Shown: positions 7,265 through 15,144 of the stretch, one piece after another
Layout of the letters: each line of letters opens with the position of its first letter
Position numbering within the stretch: the stretch's first letter is position 1
From: DASZIT01 sp036489495
GTDB lineage: Bacteria; Actinomycetota; Acidimicrobiia; Acidimicrobiales; RAAP-2
NCBI GenBank assembly: GCA_036489495.1
Contig: DASXFR010000041.1
Span: 1-64,000, forward strand
Length of the DNA: 64,000 bases
Direction of reading: 5' to 3'
Notes under the pieces: model-generated
Databases searched by the model: none
What the model saw: the letters and a program-made list of their open reading frames with translations, nothing else
Told to the model about the DNA's origin: nothing
Position numbers and translations under genes: made by a program

Positions 7265-8425
7265 TCAGATGCGCTCGATGATGGTGCCGGTGGCCAGTGC
7301 CCCGCCACAGCACATGGCGATGAGGGCCAGATGGCCATCGGTGCGCTCGAGCTCGTGCAGCGCGGTGGTGATCAGCCGGGCGCCGGTGGAGCCGACCGGG
7401 TGGCCGAGGGCGATGGCACCGCCGTTGACGTTCACCTTGTCCCAATCGACCTCGTGGACCTTGCCCCAGGACATCACCACCGAGGCGAACGCCTCGTTGA
7501 CCTCGAATAGGTCGATGTCGGCCATGGTCATCCCGGCCGTGGCCAGCACCTTGGTGGTGGCGGCGATCGGGCCGTCGAGGTGGTAGTAGGGATCGGATCC
7601 GACCAGAGTCTGGGCGACGATGCGGGCCCGGGGCCGGAGTCCCGCCGAGGCGGCCCGGTCCTCCGACATCCACAGCACCGCGGCGGCGCCGTCGGAGATC
7701 TGGGAGCTGTTGCCGGCGGTGTGCATCCCGTCGGGCATGACCGGCTTGAGCCCGGCCAGCCCCTCCCGGGTGGTGTCTCTCGGGCCCTGGTCCTTGGTCA
7801 CCAGGGTCTTCTCGCCGGTGGGGCCGTCCGCCCCGACCACCGGGGCCTCGAGGGCGACGATCTCCCGGTCGAAGCGCCCCTCCGCCACCGCCACCGCCGC
7901 CTTCCGCTGCGACTCGAATCCGAGCCAGTCAACGTCCTCCCGGGTGATGCCGTACTTCTCGGCGATGCGCTCGGCCGCCCCGAATTGGTCGGGCATGTCC
8001 CAGGGGAAGTTCTCCGGCTTCGACTTGCCCGGGCCGTTGTAGGCGTTGGCGCCCAGACCCACCCGGCTCATCGCTTCGACCCCGCAGCCGATCCCGACCT
8101 CGATGGCGTCGGCGCTGATGAGGTTGGCCACGAAGTTGTTGGCCTGCTGGGCCGAGCCGCACTGGCAGTCGACGGTGGTGGCCGCCACCTCGTAGGGCAG
8201 GCCCTGGTTGAGCCAGGCGGTGCGGGTCACGTTGGACGCCTGTTCGCCGGCCTGGGTTACGCAGCCGCCGACGATCTGGTCGACGTCCCCGGGATCGACG
8301 CCGGCCCGCTTGACCAGCTCGACCTGGGCGTTGCCCAGCAACTCGGCGGCGTGGAACCCCGAAAGCCATCCGTTGCGCTTTCCGATCGGCGTGCGGACCG
8401 CTTCGACGATTACCGGCTGGGCCAT
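7265..8425 (-). CDS. Thiolase (acetyl-CoA C-acyltransferase, FadA5-like)
   Basis: This 386-residue thiolase has the nucleophilic cysteine C89 in DCQCGSAQQ, the NEAFA motif, the GHPVGSTGARL histidine motif, and a C-terminal MCCGGALATG with the second catalytic cysteine. It cleaves 3-ketoacyl-CoA to acetyl-CoA and a shortened acyl-CoA. The ATG at 8425 follows AAGGAGAT at ideal spacing. It is first in the operon with the hydratase and thioesterase, and the promoter carries a KstR-like site. In mycobacteria FadA5 is the steroid side-chain thiolase and is KstR-controlled; equating this gene with it is inference. Confidence 0.92.
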   Translation of the reverse strand: MAQPVIVEAVRTPIGKRNGWLSGFHAAELLGNAQVELVKRAGVDPGDVDQIVGGCVTQAGEQASNVTRTAWLNQGLPYEVAATTVDCQCGSAQQANNFVANLISADAIEVGIGCGVEAMSRVGLGANAYNGPGKSKPENFPWDMPDQFGAAERIAEKYGITREDVDWLGFESQRKAAVAVAEGRFDREIVALEAPVVGADGPTGEKTLVTKDQGPRDTTREGLAGLKPVMPDGMHTAGNSSQISDGAAAVLWMSEDRAASAGLRPRARIVAQTLVGSDPYYHLDGPIAATTKVLATAGMTMADIDLFEVNEAFASVVMSWGKVHEVDWDKVNVNGGAIALGHPVGSTGARLITTALHELERTDGHLALIAMCCGGALATGTIIERI

Positions 8426-8500
8426 GACGGATCTCCTTTGGATCAGGTGAGACGGGCGGCATCCGGACCGGCGGATCGGCCGGCGAGACGCCTCGCCGCA

Positions 8501-8506
8501 AGTATA
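8501..8506 (-). promoter_or_regulatory. -10 box TATACT of the thiolase operon
   Basis: Read on the minus strand, TATACT directly follows and overlaps the KstR-like palindrome. No good -35 box is visible 17 nt upstream. Transcription would start about 70 nt before the thiolase ATG. Confidence 0.45.
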
Positions 8507-8518
8507 GAACCTGTTCTA
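8505..8518. promoter_or_regulatory. Second KstR-like operator (TAGAACCTGTTCTA)
   Basis: It matches TnnAACnnGTTnnA exactly and differs from the core of the 2957-2972 palindrome at one central base. It overlaps the TATACT box of the thiolase-hydratase-thioesterase operon. Two such sites within 6 kb, each before lipid-degradation genes, point to one shared repressor. Confidence 0.75.
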
Positions 8519-8794
8519 GTGGGCGGGCCTTTCCGGGCCCACCCCGGCCGGCCCAGTCTGGCCCCAGTCGGCCTCCTCCACCAACGGAGAGACCGAGGAT
8601 CGCAACTGGGCTCGAGGGACCCGGCTCAAGGACCGGGCACCGCCGGCCGATGTCTCCATCGCAGATCCGGTTCGGCTCTCTCCGGTTGATCGTCCCGGAT
8701 CGGGCAGCAACCGTTCTCACCTGCCGGTATGGGTGAGGTTCCGACTGGGCGTCCGCTCTGTCGGTCCAGGGCTTGAGGAGTACGCTTGACCAAC

Positions 8795-8878
8795 GTGAAC
8801 GAGGGAACCGGTTGCGATGCCTCCGTATCGCCGCGGGTCGAACTCGGACCTTCGATAGTGACGAGGATGGCAGGATGA
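8795..8878 (+). CDS. Possible short upstream reading frame coupled to the GT2 gene (27 codons)
   Basis: A GTG at 8795 lies 8 nt after TACGCT (8781-8786), a near-leaderless arrangement. The frame runs 27 codons, beginning VNEGTGCDASVSP. Its stop TGA at 8876-8878 overlaps the ATG of the GT2-methyltransferase gene (ATGA). It may be a real small leader ORF that couples translation, or chance. The peptide has no recognisable features. Confidence 0.25.
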   Translation: MNEGTGCDASVSPRVELGPSIVTRMAG

Positions 8879-10578
8879 TGGTGCGAAAGAAGGCGGCGCC
8901 GGCGGCCTCGGCCAGGCGCAAGAAGGCTGACTTCCGGGTGGGCATCATCCTGGTCGCCTACAACGCCGAACGGACGATCAACGCGGTGCTGGATCGGATC
9001 CCCGAGACATTCTGGGATCGCTGTGCCGGGGTCTGGCTGAGCGACGACGGATCCGGGGACACCACCCACAAGATGGCGGTGGAGTGGCGGCAGCTGCACC
9101 CGCAACTGCCGCTCACCATCGTGCGGCAGCCGGTGAACCTCGGCTATGGGGGGAACCAGAAAGCCGGCTACCACTGGGCCATCGACAACGAACTCGACTG
9201 CGTCGTCCTGCTGCACGGCGACGGTCAGTATGCGCCGGAGATCATCGAAGACATCATCGCCCCCATCGAGCGGGGCGAGGCCAAGGCCGTGCTCGGATCG
9301 CGGATGTTGACCCGGGGGGGAGCCCGCCGCGGGGGGATGCCCCTCTACAAGTTCGTGGGAAACCGCATCCTCACCACCTTCCAGAACTGGATCACCGGCA
9401 TCCATCTCGCCGAATGGCATTCCGGCTACCGCGCCTATGCGGTCGATGTGCTGAAGAAGATCGACTTCAACGGCAACAGCGACGGATTCGACTTCGACAC
9501 CGAGATACTCCTGCAGGTGCTCTCGGCCGGGGGGCATATCGGGGAAGTTCCGATTCCGACCTACTACGGCGAGGAGGTCTCCTACGTCAACGGCATGAAG
9601 TACGCCAAGGACGTGGTCATCGACTCGATCGCCTGGCGCCTGCAGAAGAAGGGCTTCGGCGCCGGCCACCTGGCTTCGGTCGGAACCGACTACGCCATGC
9701 GGGACGCCGCCACCAGCTCCCACCAGGCCATCATTTCCCGCCTGAGCCACGAGGGGCCGTCCCGGATCCTGGATGTCGGCTGTGCGGCCGGGTGGACGTC
9801 GGAGATCCTGGCCGACCGGCACACCGTGGTGGGCGTCGATCAGTTCGCCCACCCCGGGGTCACCGATCGGATGTCCGAATTCATCAAGGCCGACCTCGGA
9901 AAGGGGCTGCCGAGCAAGGTCGGCAGCGGCTACGACGTGGTGGTGGCGGCCGACGTCCTCGAGCACCTGGCCACCCCCGAGCATCTGCTGGCCCAGTTCA
10001 AGGACGTCCTGAATCCTGACGGGTTCATGCTGGTGAGCGTGCCCAACGTGGGCCACTGGTACCCGAGGCTCCGGTCGCTCATCGGCACCTTCGAGTACGA
10101 CCAGCGCGGGATCCTCGACAGCACCCACCTCCGGTTCTACAACCGTCGTAGCTTCCGCCGGCTCCTCCGGATCGGCGGCTACCACCTCAAGGTGGAGACG
10201 CCGCTCGGATTTCCGGCTGAGGCCCTCGGGCCCGGCATGCGCGACGACCCGCCGCTGGTGGTGCGCCTGATCCAGGCCTTCGAGAAGGTCGGTCTGAAGC
10301 TGTACCCGACGTTGTTCGCCTATCAGTTCCTCTGCGAGCTGGTGCCGCCGGTGAGGTCCGAGGTGGTGACGGTGGTCAGCGGGACCGAGGTCGTCCTGGC
10401 CGGAAGCACCGAGCTCAATCCCGACTCATTTGGTGCCGGCGGCGACCTCCCGGCTGGGAACGGAGCGGCGGCGCCGGTACCCCTCGACGCTGACGACGCC
10501 GATGACCACCAGCGAAACAATGGTGACGGCGGCTCCGAGGTCAAAGTGCGGCGGCCGAAAACGAAGAACAACGTCTGA
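8875..10578 (+). CDS. Glycosyltransferase family 2 fused to a SAM-dependent methyltransferase
   Basis: This 567-residue protein has two domains. Residues ~20-270 are a GT2 transferase of the dolichyl-phosphate-mannose-synthase type, with VGIILVAYNAE, DDGSGD at 57-62 and the metal-binding HGDGQY at 114-119. Residues ~285-480 are a class I methyltransferase with ILDVGCAAGW near 300 and VVVAADVLEHL near 357. The last ~50 residues are low-complexity and acidic, then basic. That tail is encoded on DNA that is also the 3' end of the convergent YfhO-like gene. The start ATG at 8875 has GAGGATGGCAGG upstream. Neighbours suggest synthesis of a surface glycan or glycolipid. Confidence 0.85.
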   Translation: MMVRKKAAPAASARRKKADFRVGIILVAYNAERTINAVLDRIPETFWDRCAGVWLSDDGSGDTTHKMAVEWRQLHPQLPLTIVRQPVNLGYGGNQKAGYHWAIDNELDCVVLLHGDGQYAPEIIEDIIAPIERGEAKAVLGSRMLTRGGARRGGMPLYKFVGNRILTTFQNWITGIHLAEWHSGYRAYAVDVLKKIDFNGNSDGFDFDTEILLQVLSAGGHIGEVPIPTYYGEEVSYVNGMKYAKDVVIDSIAWRLQKKGFGAGHLASVGTDYAMRDAATSSHQAIISRLSHEGPSRILDVGCAAGWTSEILADRHTVVGVDQFAHPGVTDRMSEFIKADLGKGLPSKVGSGYDVVVAADVLEHLATPEHLLAQFKDVLNPDGFMLVSVPNVGHWYPRLRSLIGTFEYDQRGILDSTHLRFYNRRSFRRLLRIGGYHLKVETPLGFPAEALGPGMRDDPPLVVRLIQAFEKVGLKLYPTLFAYQFLCELVPPVRSEVVTVVSGTEVVLAGSTELNPDSFGAGGDLPAGNGAAAPVPLDADDADDHQRNNGDGGSEVKVRRPKTKNNV

Positions 10579-12795
10579 GGTGCCTGCGGGTACCAGCAGC
10601 ACCTGCTGTACGTAATTTCCTTGCAGCAGCGGGACGGATTGGCCATTGACCTCCGCCGACCATCCCTGGTCCCAGTTGGACGGAATGACCAGGAGCCCGG
10701 GCCCGCTGCTGTGCACCGTCATCGACAGCGAGTTGATCCCCGGCTGAATGTTCGAGGTGGTGGCGGTCACCGGTTTGCCGACCGCCATCTCGACGATCGA
10801 AGCCTTCTGGCTGGTGGAGAGCCGCTGCACCTGGCTGCTCTCCAGCACCACTTCCTGTTCCCAGGGGAAGTTGGGGGCCACGAAGGTGTTGAACGCCGAC
10901 GTGGCACTGTTCACGTAGGCCACCTTGGTGACGACCCTCGGGCCCACCGACGGACCGTTGAGGCCGATCAGGTTGCCGTCATCGCCGGTGTAGAGGGTGG
11001 ACTGCCCGAGGTCCTCCCGGGCCCCGCCACCCCAGTCGGCCTGCATGGTGAACTTGGGCAGGGTGGCCAGCGCGGAGATGCCGAACCGGGCGAGTTCGCC
11101 GTAGCGGATGCTCGCCTCGTTGGGCAGCAGCCAGAACGCCTGGGACTGGTCCGAAGTGAGTGACTGCAGCGGCTGGCCTTCGATGTACTTGGCCACCGCC
11201 ACCGTCCGCTCGGGGATCACGCTGTCGTAGCCGGAGACCAGGTCGAGGTTGTACAGCAGGTCGTAGTTCCCCGGATTGAGGAGCAGCCCGGATTCGAGCT
11301 GGGCGGAGGTGGACGACACCGGCACGACCCGGGCCGGCCAGGTGGCCTGCTTCTGGTAGGTCTCGATGGCCTTGATCAGCCCGGTGGTCGGGAAGGTGGT
11401 CGAAGCGTTCATGGTGGCGAACGGCGGGTTGAGGCTGCGACCGATGGGGATCAGCTGGGCGGCGGTGAGCCCGGCGAGTCCGAGGCCGATGATGGTGGCC
11501 TTCCCGTAGTCGATCTTCCAGTGACGCCGGGCCACCGCCTTGATCGTCTCATCCAGCCCGATCCCGGCCAGGATGGCCAGCCCGAAGGTGGACCACTGGA
11601 AGAGCCGGCCGTAGGGCCAGAAGACCCGGAAGATGGGGATGAAGTGGTAGGCCAGCCAGGTCCACGAGCTCCCCACCGCGATGAGGGCGAAGCCGAACAG
11701 CAGCCACTTGCCCAACCCGGATCCCGGCCGCCGGGTGAAGGTGCCGACGATGGCAAACACCGCGGTCAGGGTTCCGGCGAAGATCATGCTGGTGTTGATG
11801 TTGGAGACGGACAGCGGGTCGGAGATCGGATAGAAGATGTGGGCGAGGGTGGACGGCGTCGAGAGGGCGTTCGACCCCTCGCCGGGGATGAACTTGGAGA
11901 GATCCGAGTAGGAGAACGAGTGGCGCTGCGAAGTCCCGAGCGAGGCCGCCAGCGGAAACAGCTCCACCGCGGCCACGCCGACGGCGCTGATGACCATGAC
12001 CACCGGGATGGCCAGGGTGCGGCGAAGCCGATCCCGATCGTTGGCGTGCCAGGCCTCCCAGGCCGGTGGCGCCGCCAACGCCACCGCGTAGGCGCCGACG
12101 ACCACGCAGGTGATCGCCATCCACAGCACGTGGCCGGCGAGCATGGTGATCCCCAGGCACAGCCCGGCCATCAGCGCTGCGGTCCAGGTCGATTTTCGCC
12201 AGGCTCGGTGCACGAGCAGAAGGCCGAGCGGGAGAAGGAATTGGATGGGCGAGACAACTTCGAAATTGAGCCAGGCCATGTTGAAGGTGCTGAACATCCA
12301 GGCGATGGCGGCCAGCATGGCGCCGGCCATTCCTATCTTGAACTCCCGCAACAGCAGGTAGGTGAAGAAGCCGGCGAACAGCACCTCGATGAAGCACAGC
12401 GCATCGTGGGCGGCAATCGGCGAGAGCAGGAGGGCCCCGGCCAGGTGGAGCGGGAACAGCTGGGCGCTGGAACCGTTGGTGTAGAGCGGGTAGCCGCCGA
12501 TGAAGGCGTCGGGATTCCAGAACGGGATGGTCCCCTGATCGACCGCCTGGGTCAGATCGACCTGCCACGGATAGCTGAGATCGGCCTGGTCGCTCTGGAC
12601 CGGGCCGACGCCGAGGGTTGGGAGCAACGGCGTCCACGGGTGCACGATCGTCTCGTCGTTGCGGACGGCGGTAAGGCTCTGGCCTTGGAAGAGGACCGGG
12701 AAGAAGAACGCCCCGGTGGCGATCAGCAGTAAGACAAAGGCTACGAGATGCTGTCGACCCGTACCGATGCTGTTGGTCGCATCCCTAGTGACCAT
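10426..12795 (-). CDS. YfhO-like large polytopic membrane protein (GT-C glycosyltransferase type)
   Basis: The protein has 789 residues with about a dozen hydrophobic segments, starting with HLVAFVLLLIATGAFFFPVL. A loop with DLSYPWQVDLTQAVDQGTIP and FWNPDAFIGGYPLY follows, the hallmark of YfhO/GT-C proteins. A long extracytoplasmic segment precedes a final helix near LGAAVTIVSLVVIGVV and a short basic tail. YfhO proteins are thought to transfer sugars from lipid carriers to teichoic or other glycans outside the membrane. The ATG at 12795 overlaps the upstream methyltransferase by 11 nt. Its 3' end overlaps the convergent GT2-methyltransferase gene by 153 bp. Its final helix looks genuine, so the overlap probably reflects an extended GT2 gene. 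Confidence 0.8.
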   Translation of the reverse strand: MVTRDATNSIGTGRQHLVAFVLLLIATGAFFFPVLFQGQSLTAVRNDETIVHPWTPLLPTLGVGPVQSDQADLSYPWQVDLTQAVDQGTIPFWNPDAFIGGYPLYTNGSSAQLFPLHLAGALLLSPIAAHDALCFIEVLFAGFFTYLLLREFKIGMAGAMLAAIAWMFSTFNMAWLNFEVVSPIQFLLPLGLLLVHRAWRKSTWTAALMAGLCLGITMLAGHVLWMAITCVVVGAYAVALAAPPAWEAWHANDRDRLRRTLAIPVVMVISAVGVAAVELFPLAASLGTSQRHSFSYSDLSKFIPGEGSNALSTPSTLAHIFYPISDPLSVSNINTSMIFAGTLTAVFAIVGTFTRRPGSGLGKWLLFGFALIAVGSSWTWLAYHFIPIFRVFWPYGRLFQWSTFGLAILAGIGLDETIKAVARRHWKIDYGKATIIGLGLAGLTAAQLIPIGRSLNPPFATMNASTTFPTTGLIKAIETYQKQATWPARVVPVSSTSAQLESGLLLNPGNYDLLYNLDLVSGYDSVIPERTVAVAKYIEGQPLQSLTSDQSQAFWLLPNEASIRYGELARFGISALATLPKFTMQADWGGGAREDLGQSTLYTGDDGNLIGLNGPSVGPRVVTKVAYVNSATSAFNTFVAPNFPWEQEVVLESSQVQRLSTSQKASIVEMAVGKPVTATTSNIQPGINSLSMTVHSSGPGLLVIPSNWDQGWSAEVNGQSVPLLQGNYVQQVLLVPAGTSDVVLRFRPPHFDLGAAVTIVSLVVIGVVSVEGYRRRRSVPSREVAAGTK

Positions 12796-13477
12796 TGAGC
12801 CGAGAGGTGCGGTCACGTTTCCGGAGCCGGCTGTACAACGACGTCGCCGCCCGGAAGCCGTCATATCCGGCCACCAGCACCACCGGGGGGAAGGCCACCA
12901 ACGCGCGCTCCTTCCAGGAGGTGGCGCCGCCCTCCAGCCAGGCGTCGGCGGCGGTCACCGCCCGAGACCATTTCTCCGCATCGAATGGCTCCTTGGCCCC
13001 GATGCCCAGCACGGTGTGGGGAAGGTCGGTCTGGCCGGCCATCCCGCTGTGGACCAGCGGGAAGTCCTGCAGGAGGACGTCCATGGCCGACGCGGTGAAC
13101 CGCCAGTAGTCGTCGGGGAAGGCGTGGATCGGGAAGAAGAACACCGAGGTCATCAGCACCAGGCCGCCGGGCTTGAGGCAACGGTGGATCTCCCGCATCG
13201 CCTTCCAGGGCTCGCGGACGTGCTCGATGGTGTCCAACATCAAAGCGGTGCCCACCGACTCGTCGGCCAACCCGAGCGAGTGGAGATCCTGGACCTGATC
13301 GACGCCCGAGCCGGTCCGGAAATCGGTGCCGATGTAGCTCTTCCCGGGGAAGCGGTCCCTCAGGAGCTGGAGGTGCGACTGCTCATCCACCCGCAATGAC
13401 CCGAACTCCACGATGGGTTCCGGAAGATCGATGGCGGCCTCGATGCTGTCGACGAGCGGGTAGAGGGTGGTCCTCAC
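12785..13477 (-). CDS. SAM-dependent methyltransferase (Methyltransf_11 type)
   Basis: The protein has 230 residues from the GTG at 13477, which is chosen because GGGAGAG lies 6 nt upstream. An in-frame GTG at 13501 lacks such a site. The motif I region is weak (IVEFGSLRVDE), then YIGTDFRTGSGVD, then ALMLDTIEHVREPWKAMREI and CLKPGGLVLM. The pattern is that of methyltransferases in polysaccharide clusters. It is translationally coupled to the YfhO-like gene, so it probably methylates a sugar or lipid in the same pathway. The target is unknown. Confidence 0.78.
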   Translation of the reverse strand: MRTTLYPLVDSIEAAIDLPEPIVEFGSLRVDEQSHLQLLRDRFPGKSYIGTDFRTGSGVDQVQDLHSLGLADESVGTALMLDTIEHVREPWKAMREIHRCLKPGGLVLMTSVFFFPIHAFPDDYWRFTASAMDVLLQDFPLVHSGMAGQTDLPHTVLGIGAKEPFDAEKWSRAVTAADAWLEGGATSWKERALVAFPPVVLVAGYDGFRAATSLYSRLRKRDRTSRLNGH

Positions 13478-13744
13478 GACCGGCTCTCCCGGGGGTCGCA
13501 CCCGCGCGGCGTTGACCGTTCACCCGGCGAGTACATCAAGTGAACACCGGGATTTCTCATGGCGCCGATCTGGTTACACTTTCTCTGCCGATGGATAGCT
13601 CGAGGAAAGTTAAGCACATGGTCCCGTTCTGGGGGGTACGGGTCATCGGGGGCGCGTGCGGGGTGCCGATGAGTCGGGGCCGACCGTGGTGATCGTCTCT
13701 CGGTCCCCGGGCGGAGCGACGCTGGCTGGCACCACCACCGGGCC
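13478..13744. other. Divergent promoter region of the methyltransferase and exported-protein genes
   Basis: TACACT at 13575-13580 on the plus strand is a good -10 box, about 165 nt before the exported-protein GTG. GTTCAC and GTGAAC form an imperfect inverted pair around 13518-13545. I see nothing else I can support. Confidence 0.35.
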
Positions 13745-15100
13745 GTGACTGCCTTCCCGACGGCACGTCAACGGGCGCTGGGCGCCCGGATCGCCGTCAG
13801 CGCCGCCGCGGTCGGCGTCCTGGTGGTCGGACTCCAGATGTGGATCATCCCGGCGCCATCGGCCGGCGCTGGCAGCCCGCCCCGCGTCTTCGCCCAGGCC
13901 TACAACCAGCCGACGTTCTACGGTCCCGGCCGGGTACCGGTCACCACCGCACCGTCCACGGTGGCGCAGTATCAGCTGCATCGCATCCAAATGGGCACCA
14001 AGGGCCGGACCGATGTGTTTTCGCTGACCATCACCGGGTCGAACTCGGCGCAGCTTCCCCAGTTCCCACTGGACCGGACCATCACGCCCGAGCTCGAACT
14101 GGTCGAGGACCCGGCGCTGGCGGCGGCATCCCCGGCCGACACCTGCGGGAACAATTGCACCTTCAACTTGACTCAGACTTCATCCGGGTGGGTGCTCAAC
14201 GAGTTCGTCAATGGCAGCTTGGTGGGGCCGGCCGGGCCGGCCACCGTGACCGTCGACGGCGACGTGGTGTCGATCAGCGTCGACACGTCGGCCCTGACCC
14301 CAGTGGCGCAGAAAGTACTGGGTGACCCGAGAACCGACGTGCAGGCCGGGTTCATGACCCGGGCGGTGAACGGCAGCGGCGAGGAGAACATCTCCAATCC
14401 CTACGGCATCGGCTCCCTGGTTGGTTTGGGGGGCGGAAGCCAGGTTATCGGGCCGTGGCAGGGCCGCCTGCTCGGGACGAAGGGGCTGTCCCCCAACCCG
14501 TGCGGGGGGAACGTCCCGCTCTGGTTCACCTACACCCCGTCGGTGCACCTGGAAAACGTGGTGTTCTCCGAACCGGTGACGGCCGGGGTGACGGTGGAGG
14601 GCGGCGGACCCGAGTCCAGCGACCAGGACGCCGTCTTCAACACCCTGGTGGTCCAGACCTCGGCCACCCCGAGAGGCGGCATCGGCGTCTCCTCCATCGA
14701 TGTCGAGACCAACAACCAGCCGCTGGTACCGCTACCGGTCATCCCCGCCAACGCCACCGTCTCCGACAACGTGGTCTCGCTCACTCTGGCCGACGACAAC
14801 GGCAACCCGCTGGTGCAAGCCGGCGGCTACGTCACCGCCGCCGTCTCCATCCACCAGTCGACCGGCAACTGCGTCTACCACTTCCCCATCGTGTCCCTGG
14901 CGTTGTTCCCGGTTCCGAAGGCACCGGCGGTGCCCACCGCCGTCTCCGCGTCGTTCTGGTTGGGTGGGTCGGCGGGGATCGGGGTGATTGCCGCCCTGCT
15001 CGGGCTGGCGGCGGCGATCGCGGTCCTCGTCTCTCGGTTCCACGTCCATGCCCGGGCCGCCCGAGTCGCCCGGGAGCAGTCAGCCCCGTCCGATCTTTGA
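13745..15100 (+). CDS. Exported, membrane-anchored protein of unknown function
   Basis: This 451-residue protein has an N-terminal hydrophobic segment (about 16-36, VSAAAVGVLVVGLQMWI) behind basic residues, so it is exported or anchored. A large Thr/Val/Gly-rich beta-type ectodomain contains a CGNNC pair and further cysteines (PNPCGG, GNCVY). A second membrane segment near 405-435 precedes a basic cytoplasmic tail. No LPXTG or known domain is recognised. The GTG at 13745 is the earliest possible start and has no clear ribosome binding site. Its position beside glycan genes suggests a cell-surface protein, which is inference. Confidence 0.7.
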   Translation: MTAFPTARQRALGARIAVSAAAVGVLVVGLQMWIIPAPSAGAGSPPRVFAQAYNQPTFYGPGRVPVTTAPSTVAQYQLHRIQMGTKGRTDVFSLTITGSNSAQLPQFPLDRTITPELELVEDPALAAASPADTCGNNCTFNLTQTSSGWVLNEFVNGSLVGPAGPATVTVDGDVVSISVDTSALTPVAQKVLGDPRTDVQAGFMTRAVNGSGEENISNPYGIGSLVGLGGGSQVIGPWQGRLLGTKGLSPNPCGGNVPLWFTYTPSVHLENVVFSEPVTAGVTVEGGGPESSDQDAVFNTLVVQTSATPRGGIGVSSIDVETNNQPLVPLPVIPANATVSDNVVSLTLADDNGNPLVQAGGYVTAAVSIHQSTGNCVYHFPIVSLALFPVPKAPAVPTAVSASFWLGGSAGIGVIAALLGLAAAIAVLVSRFHVHARAARVAREQSAPSDL

Positions 15101-15144
15101 CGGTTGCGCGCCGGGCCGCCGCGCACGACGCCGGGAAAATGCCC

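Larger units (their letters stand above)
8426..8874. other. Divergent intergenic region between the thiolase operon and the GT2-methyltransferase gene
   Basis: This 449-bp gap contains the KstR-like operator 8505-8518 overlapping a TATACT -10 box for the minus-strand operon. Near the other end a TACGCT box at 8781-8786 precedes a possible 27-codon reading frame that runs into the GT2 gene. I see no other gene, repeat or RNA signature in it. Confidence 0.5.

Noticed and set aside
8773..8874. TTG-initiated N-terminal extension of the GT2-methyltransferase protein
   Set aside because: The added residues (Arg-rich, non-family) are unlike GT2 N-termini, and a good binding site precedes the ATG at 8875.
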